Shown here: one piece after another, positions 56,901 to 64,000 of the stretch
Position numbering within the stretch: the first letter of the stretch is position 1
Layout of the letters: every line of letters begins with the position of its first letter
DNA from: Cristatella mucedo
Lineage: Eukaryota > Bryozoa > Phylactolaemata > Cristatellidae
Assembly: GCA_009760855.2 (NCBI GenBank)
Contig: WPIO01000013.1
Coordinates: 1,336,001-1,400,000 of the forward strand
Length of the DNA: 64,000 bases
Direction: 5' to 3'
Program-made: the position numbers and the translations under genes
The notes under the pieces: model-generated
The model's database searches: none
Told to the model about the DNA's origin: nothing
What the model saw: only the letters and a program-made list of their open reading frames with translations

Positions 56901-59900
56901 CAGCAACTGTGCTTCTGTTTGTTGTGCCGAGGTATCTGCCAGACTTCTGCACGATGTGTGCTTTTTATGTATCAATTTCATGTCCACTCATCTAGTCTTT
57001 CACTTTGATCTGACTGCTGTAATTGGTTGTATGTTATAAATCCAGTCTTTGTAGAAGTATTTAGGTAGTGATCAGGTTTAGAGCCATGGTTTCCTGCTTG
57101 CCTGAGATAATGCTTTGCCTCATTTTTGGTTTATCCAGTCACTCTTTCCTGCTTGGCCTTGGAGCAATGCAGAAACAGTAAGATTTCTATTCTACTACAT
57201 TGGTGCCATCTCTGCTGCAAAGCTCTCGTCTTTCATAGTGGGTCCGTCGAATATCTCTGATGTAGGGGATCAGATTTAGTATTCAGAAAGGCATTCCGTG
57301 TGTACATTTATGTATTGTCTCAGTGGATCCCTACTTATGTTTTTTGTATGTGCAAACGTTAAGTGATACTCTAATCTCGGTAGCAAGAAGCTCGCCTGGC
57401 TTTTCTCTTGATGATTAGTCAATGAGTAGTAGATCTATGGATCCTTCCTATTTACACCTTATAATTGAAAAAAGACGACTTGACTGATCCAGACAGGGTG
57501 CAAGGTACTTTGCCTGCTTACTTAGCCTTAAGTGCATCTATTTGTTATTAGCATTCATTTACAATATACCATCTAAATTACTTTGCGACTGATAAGGATC
57601 CCCTCAGACCCTTGGCCTAATAGAGGATGCTGGTAATTACTATTGGGCCGAGATGACTGGCTGCATGGCATCTACAATCACCATTCTCCTGAAAAAGTGT
57701 TACTATATTTAGAATATCTCTGTGGATATTTGGCTATTTGAATACTCGATAGATTTTGTGTTTTGCCGAATCAGAAGGTACCTTATCAATTATTTAATAA
57801 ATGGCTTACAATTTGATTAGCTTGATCCTGAGGCTGCCGTCTTTCTTACTCTTGTACACGGGATGGGAGTGAACAAGTGTGAAGGGCAAATGTGTCGTTC
57901 GGTGAGGCCGCTTTGTGTTTCACCGAAGGACTAATTTAGCAGATAAAACGCAGAGAAAATTTGTCTCAGGAAAGTAAGGTCTCCACTGCTAGGACTTCGA
58001 TGGATGTCATTTCTGATGTGGTATAAAGCAACGGGTCGTCAACACATATACAGTGCTTGCACGCAAACTTTTTTGTACTCTGGGAATCAACTGAGTCTCA
58101 AATATTGCAGAATTATACAGAATTGGGGTACTCAGATAATACCACAAGGTAGTATTAATATGAGAAAACAATATATGTTACAAATTGTACAAGCTGTCAC
58201 CTTGGTTTGCTTACTAGTCGTGAAAGGCATGCAAAAGTAACTTGTTTAAAAGTTTCTAGTAGGTTTGGAAAGTTGTCGTTTTCGATTGATTGTTTTTTAA
58301 AGCACCATCGGAATACGGCAGTCCGAGTTTTTTGATTTGCCACATACCCCCTTTCTAAAAATTCTTCACAACGGCTGTGTCGAACGCTACTTAAGGAATG
58401 GTGAAAGTTTGAGACATCTGGTTATGTGCATGCATAACCGTAGATGCGACCTGATTAGAGGCTATTCAAAAATTGTCAGTGCAGTTAGCAAGAGAAATCA
58501 GCCAGCTATGTTTCCTGATGAGAAAAGAATCGTGGAACTGTATAAACTGCTTTAGAAGTCTTGACAAACACTCAAGCAAGACACCTAGGCCACGGTGTTT
58601 TGACACGTGTGTGTTAAGTGCTTACTTCTGGAGAACGGCGGTTGTGTGCACACACTATAGTTCTCAAGGTTTTGGGTGAGTTTCTGTTTCTCATTGTTGT
58701 GTTTAGATGCTGATGGCGATTTATACCAGAAAGACGAAACCGAGCCACGCTTCGGATCTGGGCAGTGGGCCAGCAAGGCCCACTGCCCAGCTAGCCAGTC
58801 CTGTTCATCCGACACAGCATCATCGCTCGACGACACGTGTGACTCTGACTCGAGGAGCACCGTGGCAAGCAGCAGGTAATACTTCCGAGCTGGCATGCGG
58901 CTGCTGTGCTTGTGCATCGAGGCTTCACTTGCTGAGTGCTATGTCCGGTTGGTTTGTAAGATGTAGGACGTGAAGTCTTGAGCTGCAGTGGTAGGCTTTA
59001 AACGACCACTAGCAAAACTGAAAGGAATGACATTGGCCAGCTAGACACTGCAGCAGCTGGGAATTGAAGTTGTTTTGCTAGCGAAGTGGTATACCATTCC
59101 TCCCCGCGCTAGAGTGCGTCCTCGGGCAACTTCAAGCATGGTGTGGACCTTTACCCGATTTCTCCGTGATACCTTCGGGTATTTCGCTGCTATCTTTGCT
59201 GTGACTGTTTATGAGCTGTCCCGGATATGCTGCACAAAACAAGACTTGCTTAGCGTAAGGTGCTATGTCGCCATTAGTCGACCTTTGGCAACAGAAGCTC
59301 TGCAAGTCTTAGAATGTGGAACTCGCTTCTACGATTCTTACACAACGACAATTACTCTCCTTCTGCCGACTATAGCACAGCCTTTCCAGCAGTCCTGAGC
59401 TGCTACTTCCATGCTGCTCAACCTCAACTGGTCTCCTATAGTCTGCTATGCTTCCCACTTTCTCTTTGTTGCGTGAGATGAGGTCCCTTGGCTACCGGAT
59501 GCATACCGAAAGCCGCTTAGGCTATGAGTGTGGTATACAAAACTCTCCTGCGTAACACCCACATAGTCTTTGTGGCTATATGGAATTACATAGCCACAAA
59601 GAGGTACAGATATATTACATTATAATGGAGATACATTACATTACACACCACAAACATGTAAGGTGGTTTGCTGCATGTGCAACTTGCGAAGATGACATGC
59701 AAGGCTATTTCTTTCTAACCCCAAGATCATTTCTATGTTTATTTAGTGCAATGTAAATTCTTTTGGCAGTTCTGAAATTTTGTGTGTGGGAGTGTATTTG
59801 CATTCGTATGGTTCGGTGACAACTTCCCAACTGTAGTGGCTGAATAACTCCTTGACATGGTTGCCTATATTTGATTAAGTACATTTCCAGAAATATTTTT

Positions 59901-61701
59901 GTTTGGTAGATCTGTTGTATTAGCATTGTGCACCTTACAGCTATTGCTGCTTTGATTTATGAGCTTTATCGGGGCAGTTGTTCATCTAATGTCATTAGCA
60001 GTGCCACATGGTCTTGTTTCTCCTTATTTCATTTACCTTGTCTCTGTATGTGGCAGATTGACCAGGACATCGCAAAGACAATACCTATCTGCTTTTGACT
60101 TTTTTTGGCCCATCTATGGCTGCTGCAGTTGCATAGCTCATCTCTGCTAATATATGTTGGTCATTTACTTGGTTGCAGTATGACTCCAGTGAGTGGCATC
60201 GGAGCGGCTGCAGCATCAGTGGCGCCGACCGCAATTGGACGAAATAATAATGATAATAAAGCATCTTTGCAGCATTCATGTGTCGATAACATTCCACTTG
60301 TTAAGCCTGCAGCCCAAGCTGTCGCTGCTCAGGCTGTCAAAGTTGAGCCAGTCGAAGATGAGCCATCGTCCATGCCTGCCAAGCCCACCATGGCTATTAC
60401 TTCATCGTAAGTTATTAATTATAATCGGCCTGATTGATTGCTACAATTTTTTTGTCGGCATTTCTTGCCCAGCTGGCCCGGTTCTGGTAGGATTTGATGA
60501 GTGTGGCAACCCACCGGCCATTAGCTGCATACCGATCCAGAATGTCACACTGGACCACCAGGATGGGTATTTCCTACGAATTATCACAAAACTAGATGTA
60601 GTGAATTTTTTTAGAGAACACTTCGTTTTCTTTCACGTTTTTCCACAAGAGCTGAAACTGCGCGGAACTTTACCGAGTCTCGGTTATCGTAGAAAGTCAA
60701 ATTAGGCTTCTTTTGAGGATTGATAGTTCGATGTCATACTCATTTTTTGGCACTTAGTCCCATGACAGATATGCTACAGTCGCTCTGTATTTGAAATGGC
60801 TACCTTATTTTCATTTGCAAGCACTAGTTGCCGAGGACGCGGTGATGGATCGTTTGTGAGTTTTCCCTACTTCATTGGATCTGTATAAGTCGTGCAGCAG
60901 ATACGCCTTCTAGTCCCAAGCCACAGCAAAATAGTTGCAAACAAGGGTTGCAAAGCTGGCACCCAATTTGCAATTGCAAGTGTACACATTCATTTACTCA
61001 GTACACCAGGGCTTGGTTAGAGCACATTAGTGGAAGTTAAACGCCTAAGCTTTAAATGGCCCATGTTTCGAGCAAATTAAAGAGTTTTCTCTCTAACTCA
61101 ATTAGTAGAGCACTGGACTGGTAACCCAGAGATTGTGGGACCGTTCACTGCTTTATACGTAATACTTTTATGTGTTCAGTTCGTTGGCAGGCAACCTTCA
61201 TCGTTCAGTATTTTGAAAATTTTGAAATTTGAAGTAATTAAATATTACCCGTAGGCTCGAGTTAGTTACTGCCTGGCTTCATAAGTCCATAGTACTATTC
61301 CAGCTAGTGAGAATGCTTATCAAAGCACACTATGCTGCTGCATCCATCAATTTTTGATGACCTAAACTGGATAAAACTGATATTTTTGGTTAATTTTTTT
61401 GGCAGGATTGTTTTCTCATGTGTTTTAGCTAACTGGTTGATTTAGCTTTCCCTTTGCCCAATATGTTTTGTCGCTTACTTATGAATGATTCAGTGCTTGT
61501 TACATGCCAGAGGTCTTGCTAACTAGTGGCCATGGGTGTCTGTATGTTTGCTTAAGCATGTTGGCCTAAGCACGATGCTTGTTTACTCTTGCATGCTTGA
61601 TACCATTCCCGTCACTAACCCTTGATTATTTATTCTGTCGAAGCAAGTTGTGAAGTGCATCGATAGGGATTTAGTTTTCTTAGGGTACTATACAAACAAC
61701 C

Positions 61702-61736
<35 letters not shown>

Positions 61737-62787
61737 GTGTCCTTACTAGTGTTGGCTGTTTAAATAGTTATAAAGGGAACTTGACAGGTAAAAACTAAGG
61801 GATTTTTTGCCATCTAAATACTTTTGTAGTTGCGTGTATAGAGTGTATTCATAATATAGCTCCTCGGGGGGGGGGTGTCATTTTTGGCCATCACCAGGTT
61901 GGCACAGGGAGTCACTGATACTCGGTTTACAATGGTCAGGAAGTGCATGGTGATAGACCTTTTATAATAAATATAATAATACACTTGAATAAGCACCCTC
62001 AGAGAACTCAATCTCTTTTTAGGCACTTTACTTTTGACAATATATTCTTCCCGTCTTTTACTTGACCACATGCTGAGATTTTCAACATTTGCAGACAATA
62101 TTCTGTCTTTAGTTAAATTCTTCTTAGTCTTCTTTGACATTCATAATTAGGTATCACCTGAATCGACTATTGTTGTAGATGCTTCATGTAGATACCAGCT
62201 GTACTACTAATTGTACTTTTCAGTCGTACATCTCTGATCTTCCAGGCAATAGCAAATACTCTTTTTGATCAGACTGGACTGGAGTGTGTACACTAAGTAG
62301 CTTGTGTGTCTGGAATCCACTGTGGCACTTGCCTTCCACCACAGTCGCTTGATGTTACTCTGCCGAGGTCACTTGAGGTCATTCTGCCTTAGATTCAGTT
62401 AGTTTGCCAGATCGCTCTGTGCCTTCATCGCTGCTTTCGTGTTTTTACTCTTTCCTCGGTGGAATGTTGAAACACCGTTGGAAAGTTTTTTACCCGGGAG
62501 CACTTACATATTAGTTTGTCTCAAATCGCAGATGAAAAAGTAGCAGCTGGATCTACAAAGATAATTTGTTTCTTGGCATGTTTGGGAAGTTCTTGGGTAG
62601 GAAATACCTTGATTGTGTTAATGTTGGCTTTTCTGCAGTTCGTGCTTAGTTTCATTGTTGTAGAGGAACTAAGCTGAGCCTTTACCACGAGACTCAGCTT
62701 CTGAAAGATTTGACCGACTTGGTGGCTGAAGTGCCTCACATGAGTGCCCGATTTGCTAGATTCTACAGGAAGTTGGCCGTTAGGAAG
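47878..62787 (+). CDS. KAT14: KAT14 (CSRP2BP), ATAC complex subunit, 5' part of gene
   Basis: KAT14 is the scaffold subunit of the nuclear ATAC histone acetyltransferase complex and carries a C-terminal GNAT domain. Eight exons fit in phase: 47878-47968, 49264-49378, 52033-52164, 56329-56548, 56661-56883, 58707-58875, 60179-60406 and 62664-62787. They total 1302 nt (434 codons), all GT-AG. Residues 1-70 form a Cys/His finger (CYCGHD, CIKCKGAFHEDCL, LFTCAKC). About 65-165 is the conserved core: SGRQGFFRWREHICCFIGQH (human SGRQGYFRWKEDICAF region), then NSWHSTISGILSSNSP and FGEPGWWRL. About 190-390 is a Ser/Asp-rich linker with a basic KKR patch and KVEPVEDEP. The last exon, LYHETQLLKDL...YRKLAVRK, matches the human YEEKLLLKRLE...KRKLIVRQ helix. 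The GNAT domain lies beyond the window. The ATG at 47878 has a good context, but the frame is open to the acceptor at 47864, so an upstream coding exon is possible. Confidence 0.9.
47969..49263 (+). other. KAT14 intron
   Basis: It contains a short (TG)n near 48330-48360, a LINE A-like scrap near 48361-48420 (TAGCTCCACAAAGCCACAAG) and the tRNA-like patch at 48758. No other exon is seen. Confidence 0.6.
48758..48870 (-). mobile_element. Degraded tRNA-like SINE fragment
   Basis: The minus strand has a weak A-box-like ATGGTTAGCAGT and GTCGTGGCCATGAGTCCTGC, related to families 2 and 3 but much decayed. Confidence 0.4.
49264..49378 (+). CDS. KAT14: KAT14 exon, second half of the zinc finger
   Basis: Acceptor TTGCTTCTTTTCAG. 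It encodes DCLHSHGFSALGGDYLFLFT, then CAKCSSTGDETFDRPKLSW, matching human KGDNFFRFTCSDC and the YERLKLTW that follows. The Trp codon is split by the donor TG|GTGGGT. Confidence 0.9.
50150..50375 (+). mobile_element. LINE family B, 3' end only
   Basis: ATGCTGACCCTGTGCATGTC, CTTTGCAGCAAATGTAAAGC, GCCTAGAAAGAGGTTAAG, GAGGGTGCTTTATCAAGTGC and (ATT)n. It lies in a KAT14 intron and is 5' truncated at about 50190. Confidence 0.9.
50692..50868 (-). mobile_element. Degraded SINE family 2-like copy
   Basis: The minus strand has CTTAGCTCTGGGTTAACG, a B-box remnant and a tail ending GAGTCAGCCGATC. The middle is scrambled by small duplications of the CAGCTTTCACC word. Confidence 0.5.
51010..51275 (+). 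mobile_element. LINE reverse transcriptase relic
   Basis: In one frame IDHKILLERLRIAI is followed by ETLWFEMYLPDHVL, and near 51190 by VLQGSALARLLFFYTAFLEK, the RT segment whose family form is GVPQGSVLGPLLF. The palm active-site box is not present. It is the only copy here that keeps this RT region. Confidence 0.75.
51320..51455. repeat. Dispersed repeat of unknown class, copy 2
   Basis: Same ordered words as 35390-35560: TGACATTGTAG, ACAGCCACAGCAG, AAGTATTTTTTGCGCCTGAG. Confidence 0.6.
51460..52032 (+). other. KAT14 intron, unique part
   Basis: AT-rich sequence. The open frame reaching back to 51830 is an extension of the exon at 52033 into the intron. Confidence 0.5.
52033..52164 (+). CDS. 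KAT14: KAT14 exon, conserved core
   Basis: Acceptor TTACAATTTAG, donor CAG|GTATGC. It encodes VQVVALALFNLQLQSSGRQG, then FFRWREHICCFIGQHWESFF; this is the strongest match to human KAT14 (QVVMLAMYNLSLEGTGRQGY). Confidence 0.93.
52204..52370 (+). mobile_element. SINE family 2
   Basis: GTGAGCCGTGAGGCTGTTGC (shortened A-box), CACGACCTCGGTCCTGAGG, GGGTTCGAATTCTGC, GCGATCCTTTATTGATGC, AGGCTCTTCTGTCGCTATAC, GAGTCGGCTAG. It starts 40 bp after the KAT14 donor at 52165. Confidence 0.9.
52375..53810 (+). other. KAT14 intron, unique part
   Basis: No exon or clear element. A minus-strand open frame near 53350-53606 shows no motif. Confidence 0.4.
53815..54590 (-). mobile_element. Decayed LINE family B, split by a SINE
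   Basis: The minus-strand 3' end (AAGTGCATAGAAAGAGATGTG, TGTTATCACTAACCACTTGA) begins at 53818. A family 2 SINE interrupts at 54148-54327, then coding remnants continue (LKVLSFTFMFLHSLAQA near 54390). Confidence 0.7.
54148..54327 (+). mobile_element. SINE family 2 nested in a LINE
   Basis: GTGAGCCGTAATGGCACACT, CACGACCGAGGTACCGAGG, GTGGGATCGATTCCTGCGG, GCGATCCTTTATCGTCACTG, AGGCTCTTCTGTCGCTATTC, TTAATCAGCTAG. Confidence 0.93.
54592..55515 (+). mobile_element. LINE relic, RT to C-terminus
   Basis: Plus-strand remnants in order: FDTDHDILFVGGLFLAIGLH then NWLKMYL (family F-x-x-VDH-x-ILL...GL-x-G...WL-x-SYL), FCNSLLFRLSEKSF near 55060, and near 55440-55490 a C-terminal SFKTGLQTYLFR remnant. Heavily broken. 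Confidence 0.75.
55575..55630. repeat. Short tandem repeat, GTCATGTAACGACTAAA unit
   Basis: Three imperfect units of about 17 bp, all containing TCATGTAACGACT. Confidence 0.85.
55912..56049 (+). mobile_element. SINE family 1, 5' shortened
   Basis: ACCAGCGGTTAAGGTGCTCG, AGGTCGTGGGCTCGAGCCC, GTGAAGCGCCTGAATAGAG, CTCTTGGGGCGCTATACAAA, TGAATTATATTTATATA. Confidence 0.9.
56329..56548 (+). CDS. KAT14: KAT14 exon, end of conserved core
   Basis: Acceptor CGTGGTTTCAG, donor GAG|GTAGGT, 3' end in phase 0. It encodes KKPNSWHSTISGILSSNSPA, then FGEPGWWRL (human FGEPGWWKL), then a linker with SVKKRSAAK, a possible nuclear localisation signal. Confidence 0.92.
56661..56883 (+). CDS. KAT14: KAT14 exon, Ser/Asp-rich linker
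   Basis: Acceptor TTTTTTGTAG, donor ATTG|GTATGA. Low-complexity Ser stretch, then HIDIDDDLDVLPPLDLAEVV, resembling the acidic DLIPDVMPP region of the human linker. Confidence 0.85.
56884..58706 (+). other. KAT14 intron
   Basis: 1.8 kb of AT-rich sequence with no recognised repeat or additional exon. Confidence 0.5.
58707..58875 (+). CDS. KAT14: KAT14 exon, acidic Ser-rich linker
   Basis: Acceptor TTGTGTTTAG, donor AGCAG|GTAATA. It encodes DADGDLYQKDETEPRF, then a CSSDTASSLDDTCDSDSRS acidic/serine stretch, a likely phosphorylation-rich segment. Confidence 0.8.
59195..59652 (+). mobile_element. LINE family A, 3' end
   Basis: C-terminal coding remnant near 59290 (TEALQVLECGTRFYDSYTTT, matching the GPRLWNSLPQFLRND region in a shifted frame), then the 3' region (GAGCTGCTACTTCCATGCTG, GAAAGCCGCTTAGGCTATGA), a short AATTACATAGCCAC duplication and the (ACATT)n tail. 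Confidence 0.82.
59655..60178 (+). other. KAT14 intron, unique part
   Basis: No element recognised; a pyrimidine-rich stretch precedes the acceptor at 60178. Confidence 0.5.
60179..60406 (+). CDS. KAT14: KAT14 exon, Ala/Val linker with KVEPVEDEP
   Basis: Acceptor TTGGTTGCAG, donor TCATC|GTAAGT. It encodes MTPVSGIGAAAASVAPTA, then VKVEPVEDEPSSMP, which resembles the SUMO-type IKQEVESEEEKP stretch of human KAT14. Confidence 0.82.
60466..60702 (+). other. Unexplained open frame inside a KAT14 intron
   Basis: After a good acceptor (TTTCTTGCCCAG) a frame of about 78 codons reads PVLVGFDECGNPPAISCIPI, then LDHQDGYFLRIITKLDVV, and ends in TAG at 60703-60705. Joined at that acceptor it would be out of frame with the preceding KAT14 exon, whereas the exon at 62664 fits perfectly, so it is not part of the main transcript. 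It could be a relic of another gene or element, or an alternative exon. Confidence 0.35.
60710..61530 (+). other. KAT14 intron; decayed tRNA-like patch at 61083-61160
   Basis: The patch has a D-arm-like TAACTCAATTAGTAGAGCA and an anticodon-like loop CTGGTAA. The T-arm has lost its GGTTCGA core and the anticodon stem has a mismatch, so it is a tRNA or SINE relic. Nothing else is seen. Confidence 0.5.
61540..61737 (+). mobile_element. LINE 3' end, third family
   Basis: Matches 43240-43425: TAAGCATGTTGGCCTAAGCA, TTGTGAAGTGCATCGATAGG, TTCTTAGGGTACTATACAAA, then (ATT)n at 61705-61737. Confidence 0.75.
61960..62040 (-). mobile_element. LINE family B tail fragment
   Basis: The minus strand carries AAAGTGCCTAAAAAGAGATT, GAGTTCTCTGAGGGTGC and a short (ATT) end. 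Only the last 70 bp remain. Confidence 0.7.
62045..62660 (+). other. KAT14 intron, unique part
   Basis: No further exon is seen before the acceptor at 62663. Confidence 0.5.
62664..62787 (+). CDS. KAT14: KAT14 exon, helical region before the GNAT domain
   Basis: Acceptor TTCATTGTTGTAG, donor AAG|GTTTGT. The first base completes a Ser codon with the two left over from 60406. It encodes GTKLSLYHETQLLKDLTDLV, then YRKLAVRK, matching the human helix VSIYEEKLLLKRLE and KRKLIVRQ. Confidence 0.88.
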
Positions 62788-62789
62788 GT

Positions 62790-63300
62790 TTGTATTTTGT
62801 TGGCTTGCTTGCTTGCGACCCGATTTATCTTGGGTTTTGCTATTCTTTTTAACCTGTTGACTTTTATTTTTGTTTTTTTGGAGAGGCGATTATTGAAATT
62901 GCTTTAGGATCTCACCGGCTCAGTGGATAAAGCTGAAATCCTCATAAGTTAATTCGGCTGCCATAAATTAAACTGGGGACTCTTGATATAGACAATATCC
63001 ACAAAAGTTTCCACATGCCTTTAAAGTACACAGTGTAAAGTTAAAAAGTGTGGATCGGCTGAGACTGGTGCCTCTAATACCCAGTTATTCTACCTGGAAG
63101 CTGACAGATGTAAGCTTGTCATAAAGCCACTGGAACATGAAAGTTATTTGAAACAATTTTTTTAAATGTGCACTAGTTCCTGCAAGTGCACGATTCGTTG
63201 GTTTACTTAGCAGTAGAGTCCAGCATCTTAGATCCTTCGTTAGTCATTCTACTCTCACTGCTTCTCTCAGTCGCATTTTGGACTTGAGCTAACTTTAGTA
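62790..63300 (+). other. KAT14 intron downstream of the last exon in the window
   Basis: A tRNA-like start (GGATCTCACCGGCTCAGTGG, 62907-62926) has no B-box. The rest is unique sequence. Confidence 0.45.
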
Positions 63301-63308
63301 GCAATGCT

Positions 63309-63352
63309 GTTTCCATCTCTGTCTCTCCCCATCTCTCTCCCCATCTCTCTCC

Positions 63353-63413
<61 letters not shown>

Positions 63414-63455
63414 CATCTCTCTCTCTCTCTCTCTCTCTTTCTTCCTATCTCTCTC
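63309..63455. repeat. (CT)n microsatellite with CCCCAT interruptions
   Basis: (CTCT)n broken at regular spacing by CCCCATCT units. It abuts the truncated SINE that follows. Confidence 0.93.
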
Positions 63456-63465
63456 TCATCTATCC

Positions 63466-63590
63466 CGAGGTCGTAGGTTCGAATTCTGCGATATGCTATG
63501 CTTTATTGCCGCTTCAACCGTTGGTGATAGCCGTAAGGGCTCTTCTATATCTATACAAAAGAGGCTGTTTAATCAGCTAGTATTATGTTA
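63466..63590 (+). mobile_element. SINE family 2, 5' truncated
   Basis: CCGAGGTCGTAGGTTCGAAT, TATGCTTTATTGCCGCTTC, GGTGATAGCCGTAAGGGCTC, TATACAAAAGAGGCTG, TTAATCAGCTAG. The head is replaced by the (CT)n tract. Confidence 0.88.
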
Positions 63591-63654
63591 GAAATGCAAC
63601 CCGGAGTTTTTACAATTTCCTTATTAAAGCAAAGCAGTACAAGAGTATTATGCA

Positions 63655-63890
63655 AGTAATGTAATGTAATGCATCTACGTCTGTAACTCCACAAAGACTG
63701 TGTGGGTGTTATGCAGGAGATTTTTGTATAGCGCACTCACAGCCTAATCGGCTTTCTGTGTGCATTCGGTAGCCAAGAGACTTCATCTCATGCCACAAAT
63801 AGAAAGTGGGAAGCATAGAAGAGTCAGGAGAGCAGTTGAGGTTGAGTAGCATGGAAGTAGTAGTAGCTCAGGACTGCTTGAAAGGATGAG
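63655..63890 (-). mobile_element. LINE family A, 3' end
   Basis: The minus strand ends in (ACATT)n at 63655-63672 and contains the family A 3' region (CTACTTCCATGCTACTCAAC, GAGATGAAGTCTCTTGGCTA, CACCCACACAGTCTTTGTGG). Confidence 0.85.
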
Positions 63891-64000
63891 CCGTAGTCAG
63901 CAGCAGGAGCGTAGTTGTCGTTTCTATCTAACATAAAGCTAAGCTCGAACCAAAATAACTGCAAATAAAAAATGTACCGACCTCGGCATCCAATGCGACA

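Noticed and set aside
60193-60705. 170-codon frame covering a KAT14 exon and the following intron
   Set aside because: It reads the exon at 60179-60406 in the wrong frame; the correct frame splices in phase to 62664.
61083-61160. Possible tRNA-Thr gene (loop CTGGTAA)
   Set aside because: The anticodon stem has a mismatch, the T-arm lacks GGTTCGA, and no acceptor stem pairs.
62788-64000. KAT14 acetyltransferase domain
   Set aside because: I looked for the GNAT strands and the acetyl-CoA loop in all frames and found only a (CT)n tract, a SINE and a LINE end; the domain must lie beyond the window.

Overview
This window is a piece of an animal nuclear genome. Three genes can be recognised, all from metazoan families, and their coding sequence is split by GT-AG introns whose phases fit exactly. 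The rest is typical animal repeat DNA: tRNA-derived SINEs, decayed CR1/L2-type LINEs that end in short microsatellites, Tc1/mariner relics, and long (GA)n, (CA)n and (TA)n tracts. I see no rRNA, intact tRNA, CRISPR array, operon or prokaryotic gene. The phylum cannot be fixed from the sequence; an invertebrate is my guess from the SINE/LINE mix.

Layout. 1-8.5 kb: GC-rich patches with a few unassigned open exons (minus 53-397, plus 2308-2535, minus about 5230-5585), microsatellites and a SINE relic. 8.56-11.65 kb (+): a complete five-exon GADD45-like gene (182 residues) in CpG-rich DNA, with a CACGTG box, a CCAAT box and a TATA-like element just upstream. 11.7-33 kb: no gene I can prove, but many mobile-element relics, a (GA)n/(CT)n palindrome, two copies of one (GA)n cassette, a 14-bp minisatellite, a 22-bp hairpin and an 87-bp direct-repeat pair. 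33.05-33.82 kb (-): the last exon of an OSER1-like gene with the family's diagnostic C-terminus. 34.4-37.2 kb: two Tc1/mariner relics in opposite orientation. 37-47.8 kb: LINE and SINE relics. 47.88 kb to the window end (+): the 5' two thirds of KAT14 (CSRP2BP, the ATAC-complex subunit), eight consecutive exons covering 434 codons; the C-terminal acetyltransferase domain must lie beyond base 64000.

How they relate. The genes are separate transcription units. GADD45 and OSER1 homologues are both stress-response genes in other animals (FOXO/p53-linked), so their spacing of about 22 kb is worth checking for conserved linkage. KAT14 is a chromatin scaffold subunit. The most informative repeat observation is that one SINE family ends in nearly the same 3' tail as one LINE family in the same window, and that one LINE copy has grown a long (GA)n array inside that tail.
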